DNA from: Metellina segmentata
Taxonomy: Eukaryota > Arthropoda > Arachnida > Araneae > Tetragnathidae
Assembly (NCBI GenBank): GCA_947359465.1
Contig: OX375880.1
Coordinates: forward strand, 24,132,714 to 24,196,713
DNA: 64,000 nucleotides
Direction of reading: 5' to 3'
Made by a program: the position numbers and the translations under genes. Below are positions 47,594 to 59,151 of the stretch, piece by piece. Each line of letters starts with the position of its first letter. Within the stretch, counting starts at the first letter, position 1. Below the pieces are notes generated by a model, which saw only the letters and a list, made by a program, of their open reading frames with translations, searched no databases and was not told the DNA's origin.

Positions 47594-48948
47594 TCTCTAC
47601 TATTATAAAGTAAAGTTTTTTTTGTGTGTGTGTGTGTCATGAAGTTGTGCCCTGACGAATTTATGGCATTCACACTAATGAAATTTGGCACACATGTAGT
47701 ACGAATTTTTTTGCGATTTTATAGACCAGCCCGATTTTTAAAATTTAATCTTAAAATTTTTAAAATTAATTTAATGCGATGTTCTATTATTATTATATTT
47801 CTTCCGAATGGCAACAGTCATGAATCGGTATTGAATGAATCCGTATTTACTGCGCGTGTGTATCCGTTGCCGTGTAGCCGTCCGATTACTGCATATCCTT
47901 TCAAAAATGTATTGCTTTTTTTAAAGCATGTTAACTTTTAGTTAGCGTTGACTTTTAATCTTTTGTATAAGTATCTTTTTATTGTGCTTACTTCATTTTT
48001 GAAACTGGATAACGGTTGTGCTATACATTTGTTATTGTTTCTTTTTTAGACTACAATACTTTGGATTTTGATTTTTAAAGCATATTAACTTTTAGTTCGG
48101 ATATTTTTTTCAAAGTTTAGCGATATTTAATTTTGATCTTTTGTGCAATTTCTGGTTTGTTTCATTTAAGCAATCTTTTGTTTGTTTCTGTATAGTACTT
48201 TGGTTTTCGTATAGTTGATTTTTATCATTTTTGTTGTTGTACATACGAGACTAAATCAGATGACTCAAGAGTGGAACAGTATGCACATTTGACGCATCTG
48301 ATTCAGATGCGTTGATGAACGATGGAAATGTTGCTGTACAAAAACTGAAGTACACAGAAATCGCTAAACTTCCAAAAAGATATAAAAACCAAAAGTAACA
48401 GGCGATGCTTTTGTAAATTTTTATATTGCATAAATTATCAAAATTAAATATTGCTATTCTTTCCAAAAGACACTCAAACACAGAAACAAACAAAAAAGTT
48501 CATTAAATAATAACAAAATTATGGCATTTTGCTATAACGGCCTCTTTTCACTTACGCCCCACAATGTTTTGTTATACGACTAAAACAAATGCTGTTTTTA
48601 TGCTTTTGTTTAGTAACGGCTTCTCCCTTTAGATTACACTGCTATATTTTTTTTGCCTCACAAAAATATCAGTCATGTTTGCATAACATTGTCGTCATTT
48701 TACTGCGTTGTTGCTTTAATGTAGTTAGATCAACACCGACTGTATACAAAGATTTTGATTTTTAAAGCATATTAACTTTTAGTTTGGATATTTTTTTCAA
48801 AGTTTAGTGATATTTAATTTTGATCTTTTGTGCAATTTCTGGTTTGTTTCATTTATGCAATCTTTTGTTTGTTTCTGTATAGTTCTTTGGTTTTCGTATA
48901 GTTAATTTTTATCTTTTTTGTTGTTGTACATACGACTAAATCAGGTAG
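47594..48948 (+). mobile_element. Helitron-like insertion with internal 190-bp direct repeats
   Basis: Opens TCTCTACTATTATAAAGTAA like other Helitrons here. It contains two copies of a 190-bp sequence (48063-48258 and 48752-48945, start GATTTTTAAAGCATATTAAC). The spacer includes the palindrome CGCATCTGATTCAGATGCG. Its right limit is set only by where Jockey RT resumes; no CTAG end was found. About 700 bp of Jockey is missing here. Confidence 0.6.
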
Positions 48949-49176
48949 AAAAGATGGTCAACGCGAGGTTAATGTATATTTTAGAAAAAGATAAATGTCT
49001 TTCTCCACTTCAAAGTGGTTTCAGAAAAAGTAGATCCACTATTGACAAACTAATCGTTATCGAGACTGAAATAGGAAACACATTTGTTCAAAATAAACAC
49101 CTCGTCTCGATTTTTTCGATATCGAAAAAGCTTACGATCGAACATGGAGACATGGAATTTTGAAGGACATTTTTAA

Positions 49177-50516
49177 TCTCTGCTATTATAAAAGGAAGTG
49201 TTTGTTTGTCTGTCTGTTTCTTGCTGCAAAATCTTGTCGATCTATGGCACTTACAGCAATGAGATTTGGCACACAGGTAGTCCGAATTTTTTGCAATTTT
49301 TGGGTCGCGGCGAAATTTTAAAATTCAATCTAGAAGATCTTTAAATGAATTTAATAGTTTTATTCTCTCCCTGCTTCTTCAAACGCGTTTCGTCCGAACG
49401 AAAGAAGAAACCTCCTAAAATGAACTTTTTCTCCCCCACGTGACCTTTTTTGATATTTTCGCAAGAGATTGTGACGTTACGTGAACTTTCTCTTTCCAAA
49501 GAAACACCGATTGCATATTCTGCCCTTCGAGTTAAAAAAACAAAACAAAAACAGATTACATTTCCTGTCCTCTTTTCGGCGAACGAGAGCAAGAAATAAA
49601 AAACATAGTGTCTGGGATTGTTAAGTTTTAAAAATCGGAATTACTATTGAAAATTTCAGCGAATTTGAAATCTGCCGAAAATTTCACTTTAGATGATGTC
49701 CAGAAATATGATTTTCGTTAAATAAATAATTATTAAATTGAATATATCATCAACGGATTTGAAATCTGCGGAAAAATTTTACACCATATTAATACCTTAC
49801 ATCACGGCGTTGCCTGTGGTGTTGGTATGCGAAGCAAATCAACACCATGGGCACGGGCAACGCCGTCCGGCATATTACCAACCTTTACCTGGAATAGAAG
49901 ACATGGGGAAATTTTAAGCCAACTGATTCGTTGCTCTCTCTCCGAAATCTATGACGTCACTCACCCATAGTGCGCACTCCGCATGTGTGAAAAGTATCAC
50001 TATTTACTTGCATTGTTTGCGAAAAAAAAAGTTGAAACTGCTTCGACCGAAAATAGAATACTAATAAAAAAGAAAGCGATAGCTTTTAGATGATTACCAA
50101 GCGACAGTTCAACGGCTTGTGCCATGAACTCGTAATTTGATCATAAATCGTGCTTAGTTTTAATTCCAGTATAGATTCTACACGCATGATTAAAAAAATA
50201 ACCAATTTTCGAACTTTAAAGGACACTTGGGACCTTGAACAGAATAGAAGGCTGAAACAGGGGAGTTTTTACTGGGGATCTGTTGTATAGATTCGTTATT
50301 TATGTTGCAGAGGTTTTGTTCAGTTCAAGTAGAAACTACCGAGTAATGAGTAATGACAGAGTCCACGTGAAGCATCGCCATTAATGATGATGTCCCGTAG
50401 TGACGTCATAATCGACAGTTTGAAACCAACGAATCAGCGGGGTTTAAATTTCCACATGTCTTCTATTCCAGGTAAATGTTGTTACTATGCCGCATGGTTA
50501 GCCACACAGTGGCTAG
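49177..50516 (+). mobile_element. Complete non-autonomous Helitron in Jockey RT
   Basis: 5' end TCTCTGCTATTATAAAAGG, 3' end hairpin AGCCACACAGTGGCTAG with CTAG at 50513-50516. Inserted between A and T without TSD. It includes inverted arms at 49869-49905 and 50456-50491 (TTTACCTGGAATAGAAGACA). No coding capacity. Confidence 0.9.
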
Positions 50517-52412
50517 TAATGATATAAGAAGAAATCTACCGATTTTTAATCACAAATTTTTAGAGAAAAGATATTTTATAGTAAAGATTGGATCGATGTT
50601 CTCAGATGTTTTTATTCAAGAGGAAGGAGTACCACAAGGCAGTGTTTAAAGTGTAACTTTATTTAGTTTAAAAATTAATGATATTGTTTCTCAATTGGCT
50701 CCATCAGTAAAAGGTCTTACTTACGTTGACGATCTGAAAATTTCATGCGCAGTAAAAGACTATTGTTTAATAGAAAGAAAACTTCAACAGGTCGTTAACA
50801 AAACCACAAATTGGACAAACGGAAAAGGTTTCAGTTTTTTCACCTTCTAAAACCGCATGTGTTTATTTTTTCAGAAAACGAAATCTTCACATAGACCCGG
50901 AAATATTCTACAAAGAAATTTTAATTAATGTTGTGGACAGTATAAACTTTTTAGGTATTATATTTGACAAGAAGTTGAGACTTTTCAACAGTATATTTTA
51001 AATTTACGCAAACGTTGCGAAAAGGCTCTTAACATATTACTAGTTTTATCAAAATTATCATGGGGATCTGATCGTACTTGCCTTTTAAGGATTTATAGAG
51101 CTTTAATACGATCAAAATTATATTACGGCTGCATGGTGTATGGTTCAGTCAGAAAATCTGCACTTCAAACTCTGAATATTATCCACCACACAGCTTTACG
51201 TTTATGTTCTGGTGCCTTTAGAACTTCACCAGTAAGCAGCTTAAATGTAGACGTTTTTGAACCTTCCCTGGACTTAAGGCGATAGTTGTTGTCCCTAGAA
51301 TATTATTTTAGAATTAACTGAATCTCTCATCACCCATTGCATACTATTCATCACAGTTCATATTTAAAACGCCTTTATCAAGCAAAAACATCCTTCATCC
51401 CTACATTCCACTTAAGAATGCTGGATTTTATGAACGGATCCGAAATTTCTTCACTTGACGCCACCCAGAAAAAACTGTATGCTTTCTCTCCTTGGTTTAA
51501 TCATGATTTTGAATTTCAAAACCCATTCCAAAATTTCTATAAGGCAGATACCTCTGATATTATCTACAAACTCTTTCAAAAGCATATAGAAAAATACTCT
51601 AATTTTATACAAATTTACACGGACGGATCTAAACAGGCAAACTATGTTGGAGCTGCGTTCACTATTAATGATTCTCTGCACAGTTTTAAATTTCATTCTT
51701 CATGTTCTGTTTTACCGCTGAAATAATGGCCATATATAAAGCAATAGAAAATATATATGATCATTGTCATAAAAAATGTATCATTTTCACGTTTCATTAA
51801 GGGTTTTACAGTCATTGAAATATCCCGATCATGCCAGTCATCCCATTGTTTTGGAGTCACTGAAATAAACTCATCATCTTACTTCCAAAAACTTTAACTT
51901 GGTATTTTGTTGGATCCCATCTCATGTTGGGATATTAGGAAATTAAATAGTTAACAAAGCCGCCAAATCGGCCATAAATAATATTAATCATTCCATTCCT
52001 TATATCGTGATTAAAAATCTCGGATTTACAAATTTTTGGAAGAAAAATGGCAGAATGAATGGAATGAACAAACGGAGAACAAACTTCACGCTATTAAACC
52101 AAATATATCTGAATGGAAATAGCTACCTTTAAGAAGGCAGCATGTAGTAATAACACGCCTCCGTATTGGACATACGCCGATAACCCATAGACACCTCCTC
52201 CTTGGAGGAGATCAGCCTATTTACAATTACTACATTTGCCCACTAACGGTAAAACACATTTTGATAGAATCTTCTCATCTTAATAGTCAACGACTTAAAC
52301 ATTTTAATTCATATACCTTGGTTTTAGAAGACATGGTTGGAGAGAATCCTCATCCAAACATTTTTAGCTTTTTACATTGACAGTGGATTTATCAATCACA
52401 TATAATTTTATA

Positions 52413-52671
52413 TGTCAGAGCGGCCCGAGCGATGTCTACTTTGCAAGACAATATGTGTAGTTGTGACTAAGAACAGAGGGACACTGCTCACCAAATTTGG
52501 ACATACACGTTTTATTTGTATAACATTAAATGAAGTTTACGATATGTACACCGCACCGTCCGGTGCTTCAAAAAAACACGTCTACTCCAAGACCGCTGGT
52601 TCCACCGTCTCCTGGCGAACGACCCTCTGGTTTTCACCCCCTTCTTTTCATCCCCCGGGGTCGGGGCCAAC
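52413..52671 (-). repeat. LTR (3' LTR in element sense), distal part
   Basis: Continues at 54766-54880 after a 2.1-kb insertion. The sequence is identical by eye to 58369-58627. Confidence 0.9.
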
Positions 52672-53249
52672 CTTAGAGGAGGAATAAAGGTAGAGAGCGC
52701 ATAGGGGTTGCCAGTGGTTGTCCTCGTAAGACCACGTGACGAACGGACGCTTCTTCGCCTCTGAGAACGGTCTCTATGGGATTTAACATGGGGACGGTAA
52801 ATTGACGCGTTGAAGAGAGAAATTTTAATGAAAAAAACGGTTGGCCAACTGTTGTGCAAACAATTGCAAGGAGAGGAACTGAAGGATCACCCTACTCATG
52901 TCACAGATGTTATTATTTACTTACCTGCTTTTTTTTTAAAGTATTTAAAGCATATTAAAACGAGTAACGTTGCATCACATTGTTGTATAATCAATGTTTA
53001 TTCATCATTGTGAGAACTTTTTTACGTTAATTGACCTCGTGAGAACAATTTGAATATCTGTAAGCTGATAGAAAATGTTTTAGAGCCATTAAAATAATGA
53101 ATTTTGCGAAAAAATCGAATGTTTTACGGTTATACGCAAAAATGCTGGTTGGCGAATATTGGCGCCTTCCGCTGGAATAAACAAATGTCACGTATTTATA
53201 AAGTTGTAGGTAGGCTCTTGTATGCGGATGTGCAGTTCGCTTATTTAAG

Positions 53250-53640
53250 ACTAGTCACTGCTTGGCTAGCCTGGCGTTGCAGTGCCATTTGCTTTTGTGG
53301 AGTTATAGGTTTGCTTCGCAAACCAAATTATGAACAATGGTTTTGATATCAAACCAAAACCACGGGCACGCCGTAATGGTCTTGGCATTGTCGAATTCGG
53401 CAAAATTCGAATTGCGAAGAAATCCAATCGGCGTGACGTCACGATCTCTTGCGAAAATATAAATATTTAATTGAAAAATTATGAATTAAAAGAAAATTAA
53501 GGTAGCTTTTTTTAGTGTAAATTTCCGCAGATTTCATATCCGTTGAAATTTTTAATCCATCTTTAACTATTTTGATTTTACAAAAGAACTAAACAATACC
53601 AGTCAAAATGTTCGTTGTGGAATCGTTTGAGCGGTGAAAT
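53250..53640 (-). mobile_element. Helitron fragment
   Basis: On the minus strand it ends GCCAAGCAGTGACTAGT at 53250. It contains TTTGCGAAGCAAACC and the TTCCGCAGATTTCATATCCG motif common to the other Helitrons. No 5' end found. Confidence 0.65.
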
Positions 53641-54454
53641 CAGGTAACACAAAGGTTTGTTGATTATCAGTATTTTTTTGATATTTTAAAATAAAGCTAC
53701 ATCCTATAGCTAAAGTTTATAACGAAGACCTCCAAAAAAAATTGAGAAGTATAAATAATAAATTAACTTTGTTTAAAGGTCACTGATTCATTTGTGTATT
53801 TCATGGAAACTAAATGTAAATATATTTTTCATCAATTTAAAATCCTTTTCTTTCCAATATGTCAATTGTTCATTTATTTAAATTTTTTAACAGAACAGAT
53901 AGTGGCATTTTCATTGACTTGTCTTCATTGGTATTGTATCGTATTAAGATGGTACTTTTCTGTATTTTTTAGTCATAATTTCGTTTTTTAATTTTTATTT
54001 GTGCGTTCTTTGCTTCTCTATACTTTAAACAGTATGGGGAAAAAAACTTTAAAAAAGCTGAGATAAAAAATTTTGAAATTATTTTCTATTGACTGTTCTA
54101 TTTTTCAAGGAGTTGACCTGATATAATCTATCTAACTTAAGTGCTTCTGTTAGAGTATGGAATATTTATTTATCTGAGTCATTAAAAAAATATCAATGAT
54201 CTTCCTGCATATGTATTTTTAAACGCTTGTCCAAAAGCCATAAAATTTATTCACAGTGAAAACGTATTTGAAAAACAAAATCTGTTTCAAAATCTAATAA
54301 TTATTACTTACAAGTTTTAAAATCATAAAACATATTTTCAAAATTAACAAAGTGATCTAAAATCATTAATATCATATATATTGCTTTTATGAAATAATGG
54401 TTCAAAGTACGCAAAATCATACAGTAAAAATACTTTATGCGAAATTATCTGTTT

Positions 54455-54541
54455 GAACTCCGTATTTTTTACAAAATAAGCACCAACTCCGTAATTTTTA
54501 CAAAATAAGCACGAACTCCGTAATTTTTACAAAATAAACAC
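54455..54541 (+). repeat. Triple tandem repeat, about 31 bp
   Basis: Three copies of GAACTCCGTAATTTTTACAA then AATAAGCACC, followed by an inverted AAATAAACA/TGTTTATTT hairpin. Confidence 0.85.
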
Positions 54542-54954
54542 ATTTTGTTTATTTTGTGCTTATTTGGTTCTAAAAGGTGAAAGCCCGATAATGTTTACAT
54601 TACGCAGGCGAAGGTATCGCCAAGATTGTTTACGTGGCGTGGTGATATGAAGCCAAATCTGGTTTAAGGGTGGGCTAAAAACGCAAAGTTAATAGTACAA
54701 CAGCTTTTTCGACCTCATGAATGGCGATGCGCTCTCTATTCTTATCTCTCCTCTATGGGGCCAACCACCGAACACTCCGTAAGGGGAAGGGGTAATGCTT
54801 ACTGAGAGAGGAATATAACAGGAGCCACAAGAACGACCGTTCTTATATGTGTCCATGACACCCGTCCGAAGATCGTAACATTCCTCCCTCCTTAAGCGTG
54901 AAATAGGCCCTAAGGCCTATTTCATAAGACGCAAGACATATAAAACATATTTAC

Positions 54955-55280
54955 AAAACATAGCAGACAACAGCAGCAGAGTCCCTCATCGTCCGTTGTC
55001 TCCGTGGGCCGAATTCTTTATTTCCACTCTCCCCTGTTCTCCTGACCCGGGTGACCTTTACTGACACCCCCGCCAACCTCACTAGAGGAAGTCCCATTCC
55101 CCCCAACAGCAGTTCCTCCTTGTGTTGGCAGGATAACCTCACACCTCTCCACAAAGGTAGCAGGTACACCGGTGCCCTTCAAATCGTTGTCACCAACGAG
55201 CCAAATTGGAGTCTGTGTAAGATTGTTTGTGTCCCTAGTTGGCAAACATGCCTCAACAATACTCTCATGCATGAGTTTAC
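54955..55280 (-). pseudogene. C-terminal coding remnant of LTR element
   Basis: Minus-strand stretch with PATFVERCEVILPTQGGTA and GQENRGEWK just inside the 3' LTR, matching the piece at 26460-26690. Probably the last codons of pol, left after deletion of the enzyme domains. Confidence 0.5.
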
Positions 55281-55798
55281 AAACTAGGTTATGATCTAAT
55301 TATCGACACTAATCTCTACACAAATTAAAACTAGGGGAAAGGAATATATACAAAAAATCTACAATCAACATAACCACTCTTACCAAATTACTTATTGCTT
55401 CAAAACCAATATGAATGCAGTACACAAAAATAACTACAAGTAAGAGTAAAAATACTGCACATCACAACAATATTTAAAAAAGAAAAATTTACTGAAATTA
55501 ACCAACTTCCCGACAGTACAATTTCCTCAGTGGTAAGCACTAAAAAATATTAACACTTCCTGGCAACATAATTTCATGAGCGGTAAGCACTCCAATATTC
55601 ATTTCACAAGGGGTAAATATTGCCAGTCTCCTACGAGATCCTCATTTACAGAAATCTCACTTATAAGTACTAAAATTAAAATGACCAAATAACTAAACAC
55701 AGGAACTTAAACAAGTGAAAAATTAATTATATACAACATAATTCCTATTACCAACATTCTTTTATTTCGTAGTTCTCCAGGCCCTTAAGGACCACCTT

Positions 55799-57285
55799 TT
55801 ACAAACCTATCAATTTCCTTAAAATCCAAATCGAAAACTGATAAATGAACTTTTTGCGATAATGCCACCACAGGAATGATAATCGCCTAATCCACCCCCT
55901 TTCTTGGGTACCGATCAATTGATTTAACTTGTTACTCTTCCCCCAATAAAAAGTAACCCCCCACATTTTAGATTGAGGGTATCTCATGGTCTTTCGTGCC
56001 ACCCCTGCTCGCACTGAACTCCCGTGTAAATTTACCCTTCCTCTTGTCTTCTCTACCACCGCCTGATTATCCGTCAAAATCTCCGAAGCCCCTCCTAACC
56101 TTTCTGGTCTGCGCTTCCAGAGAACTATTCGTTGACGAGTCTTCTTCCGCAAACCGATCTCTCGACTATCCGTCTTTACTCCGCGTCGCTTAAATCCAGT
56201 GTCCAAGAACGACTTGGATAAAATCTCACCCTTATGTTTTTCCCTGTGCGACTTTGGCGTTTCAGACAAGCACTCCTTTACCTCCGATTTCCCGTTCTCT
56301 CCGAGACCCAAACTATCTTTCTCTAGCCCATGCTGCTTAACTCCCATATTGTCACCGAACGCCTTGGGCAATATTTCACTCTGGTGTTTACCCTCACATA
56401 ACTGTGGAGTTACGGAGAAGTGCTGGTTTCCACCCCCTTTCCGAGACCTTCGTCTTTTCCCATTCACGCGACTACATCTGTGACTCTCCCCCTCCTTGGA
56501 AGTAATAACTTCACCAGGAATGTCCGTTTGCTCCCTTCCCAATGAGTCCGTTGGGTCATCTACCTCGCCTTGTGTCTTTTTGTGACCTTCAGCCACCTCC
56601 CCCTGGGCCGCGAGAGCGTTTCTCTCCGTCTCTTCGCCCACGAGTTCTTTTTCCCGTTCCATGTCCTGCGAAGTTTCTGATTCCCCCTTCACATCCGTTG
56701 GGGTAGGGTCAGTTCTATTTTCCTGCCCTTTCCTCCCCTCCTGAGAGAGATCGCTCCTTTCCTTATCTTCACTAGTTCCTCCTTCCGTTCTTTCTACACC
56801 TTTCTCCAGCATTTCTAACACCCTCCATTTCATTTCATAAACGAACAATCTCTCTTCAGCCTTTTCCTGAGCAGCTTTATACCTTTTTTTTCGGCCAATA
56901 TCAAATACCTTCTAGCCTCTGCCCTTGCTACTTTTACATGCCCCTCTACTTCTCCAAATTCCTTTCTCGGTTCTATTTGAGCCATTATCCGGCTACATTC
57001 CAACTCTCCTTCAGCATTTATCTGATCCCTTACCGCCTCTCTCCATTCCAATTGGGCTTCTCTCCAACCCCTTAGCGCCTCCTTTTCAACTTCTCTTTTC
57101 TCTCTTAAAATCCTATCATTAACAATAGATGTCACGAACACTTCTACAAATTCTGCATCGTATGATTTAGAATCCTCTATTATTCTTTTCAATTGACACC
57201 TATTCGCATTTGAAGGAACGTCTTCCCCCATTTCAATTGCCACATATCTCATCTCCTCTATCCTCGCTCCCTCAAAATATGCCAT
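55799..57285 (-). pseudogene. gag-like gene of LTR element, one frameshift
   Basis: Minus-strand gag of the LTR retrotransposon. The first frame (57285 to 56830, from MAYFEGARIEEMRYV) is followed, in another frame overlapping by about 20 bases, by 56848-55799. The reading switches at a run of eight A on the coding strand near 56885-56892. One base more or less there changes the frame, so this is either a decayed gag or a slippage site. The protein is rich in Glu, Lys and Arg, probably coiled-coil in the first part, then hydrophilic and low in complexity. No zinc knuckle is obvious. The start follows the primer-binding site by about 1.1 kb. Confidence 0.65.
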
Positions 57286-58368
57286 GGTGATCCCCGTGTA
57301 AACACAATCAATTTTAATAATAACACCCAGCTTCAATAATTACTCAAGTAAATACACAAAGATTTTTCAAACATGCACTTTGATGTTCCATATAATTCCC
57401 CTAGTTACTCTATTAAATATGCAAACACTTTCAATAAGTAACTAATTATATTAAATACATCTGCATAATCTTACACTTTTATTTGCCCACAGTAATTCCT
57501 AAAAACTATTCCTTAGCTGATGTTCATTACACATTAAATCCTACAATCCATAGCCCCATCAAAATAAATACACATCATAGCACAAAATATAACAATCATC
57601 CCCACCTTGCTTCTCATACATATATGTGTTAATCCCCCCTGTGTATTTAATGGCTCACTGGATCAATTCAGAAGGGACTTACCCCAGTACCCTTCAAGGT
57701 ATGAGTTGACTGCAGAAGGCGCACTTCCATCCCTCCTCGCTTGCGAATAGCACATTCCTCAGACATCTTTCCGGTTGTACACTAACGTTAGACATCAGAC
57801 GTTAACCATCTCAGATCAGCCTCACAGCTTTTCCATCGCAAAACGCTCGAACCAGCATTTTCCTTCCATCGCCCTAGTCGACACCAAGCGCATCTCCAGG
57901 ATCACTCTTCCGACGTGGACGCCCCTCGGTCCAGGATCTCTGCTATTCCATCACACGGTATCCGGTCACGTCGATCGCTTCCTCCAACGCTCCTGGTAAG
58001 CACCCAACAATTTTCCGGGTTGCGAAAAGGATCCCTCTTCCCAGGTGATGACTGCAATGGTCCAGTGTCGAAGGAAGGTTCGCGTTGAGGATAGAATTCA
58101 ATTCAGGAATTCTCTACAGCTGCTAGTGTAGTTCCCAGGATAGCTCCCTATCCCGAATCCAGCAACAGTCCAGTTGCTCTTCCGAAAATGGTGCAAGTAT
58201 ATACAGTCCAGCAACAATCCAGTTGCTCTTCACGAAATGGCGCAAGACTATGGAATCCAGCAACAATCCAGTTGCTCTTCCTAAACCTCCAAAATGGCGC
58301 CGCGTCACCTCTTGCCGTTTGTTCTATACCATCACACAACTACACAACCCCACTTCTGACACCAATTA

Positions 58369-58680
58369 TGTCAGAGCGGCCCGAGCGATGTCTACTTTGC
58401 AAGACAATATGTGTAGTTGTGACTAAGAACAGAGGGACACTGCTCACCAAATTTGGACATACACGTTTTATTTGTATAACATTAAATGAAGTTTACGATA
58501 TGTACACCGCACCGTCCGGTGCTTCAAAAAAACACGTCTACTCCAAGACCGCTGGTTCCACCGTCTCCTGGCGAACGACCCTCTGGTTTTCACCCCCTTC
58601 TTTTCATCCCCCGGGGTCGGGGCCAACCACCGAACACTCCGTAAGGGGAAGGGGTAATGCTTACTGAGAGAGGAATATAA
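58369..58680 (-). repeat. LTR (5' LTR in element sense), distal part
   Basis: Continues at 61273-61334 after a 2.6-kb Harbinger-like insertion. Confidence 0.9.
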
Positions 58681-59151
58681 AGCCGCGTCCACACCGGAGA
58701 AGCAGAGCAAAACATGGATGATTGATTAACCCCGGAGACAGGTTTGATTGGCAGCTCGCTCAGTGTAGACGGTGAACGAACATTTTGAGCACGAGCAAAA
58801 TGATCCGCTTCTAGTCGGTACATCAAAGGAAAGCAAGTGCTCGTGCTCGCTCTATTTGGACGGCGTTTTTTCGTTCCCTTGCTCGACGTTCAATCAATCA
58901 CCGGGGTCATCGTTAAGAAACGGGTCGGGGATCGGAACATAGAAATATTTATATTTCTTCGGATTGTAAAGTGATACTATTATTTAAGTAGTCTATTTGT
59001 ATATTGTGTGTTTTGTGTGCTATACATAGTTGACGATTAAAACTTAGTTGTGAAAATGTAATCTGCCCATATTAGTGTCAAAATTGATGTGTCCATCCAT
59101 GTGTATTTAGATGGTCTATATTAGTGGTCTTGGGGAACTTTGCACGTCAAA

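Larger units (their letters stand above)
46475..52380 (+). pseudogene. Jockey ORF2 (endonuclease, RT, RNase H), broken and interrupted
   Basis: ORF2 starts MTSFPSWNCRGFRKKFDDVK, the endonuclease N-terminus. After the small hAT it continues with INKHKPAAIVFQDTDVINHD and endonuclease blocks such as NNLQAV-, YLPPNT- and LGDLNGHHILW-like sequence in shifting frames to 47593. Reverse transcriptase resumes at 48949 with VEKMVNARLMYILEKDKC, SGFRKSRSTIDKL and FDIEKAYDR-like sequence. It is split by the Helitron, then continues EEGVPQGSV and TYVDDLKIS: the YVDD active site is present. RNase H follows: IYTDGSKQANYVGAAFTIN and, after a frameshift, AEIMAIYKAIE. About 200 codons between endonuclease and RT are missing. 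Many stops; inactive. Confidence 0.88.
52672..54757. mobile_element. DNA transposon of unclear family in LTR
   Basis: Inverted ends CTTAGAGGAGGAATAAAGGT (left) and, inward from the right, CATAGAGGAGAGATAAGAAT, each followed by AGAGAGCGCAT. Flanked by GGGCCAAC (52664-52671 and 54758-54765; a ninth G also matches). Non-coding interior with a reverse Helitron end at 53250 and a triple tandem repeat at 54455. Confidence 0.8.

Noticed and set aside
48063..48945. 190-bp direct repeats as LTRs of a small retrotransposon
   Set aside because: No target duplication, primer-binding site or polypurine tract, and the left copy lies inside a longer Helitron-like block.
52512..52859. Open frames of 80-159 codons in the LTRs (also 58188-58710)
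   Set aside because: They lie within the LTRs in both copies and run into inserted elements. They have no protein similarity and are best seen as non-coding LTR.
55996..56483. Plus-strand open frames opposite gag
   Set aside because: Antisense shadows of a low-complexity charged coding region.
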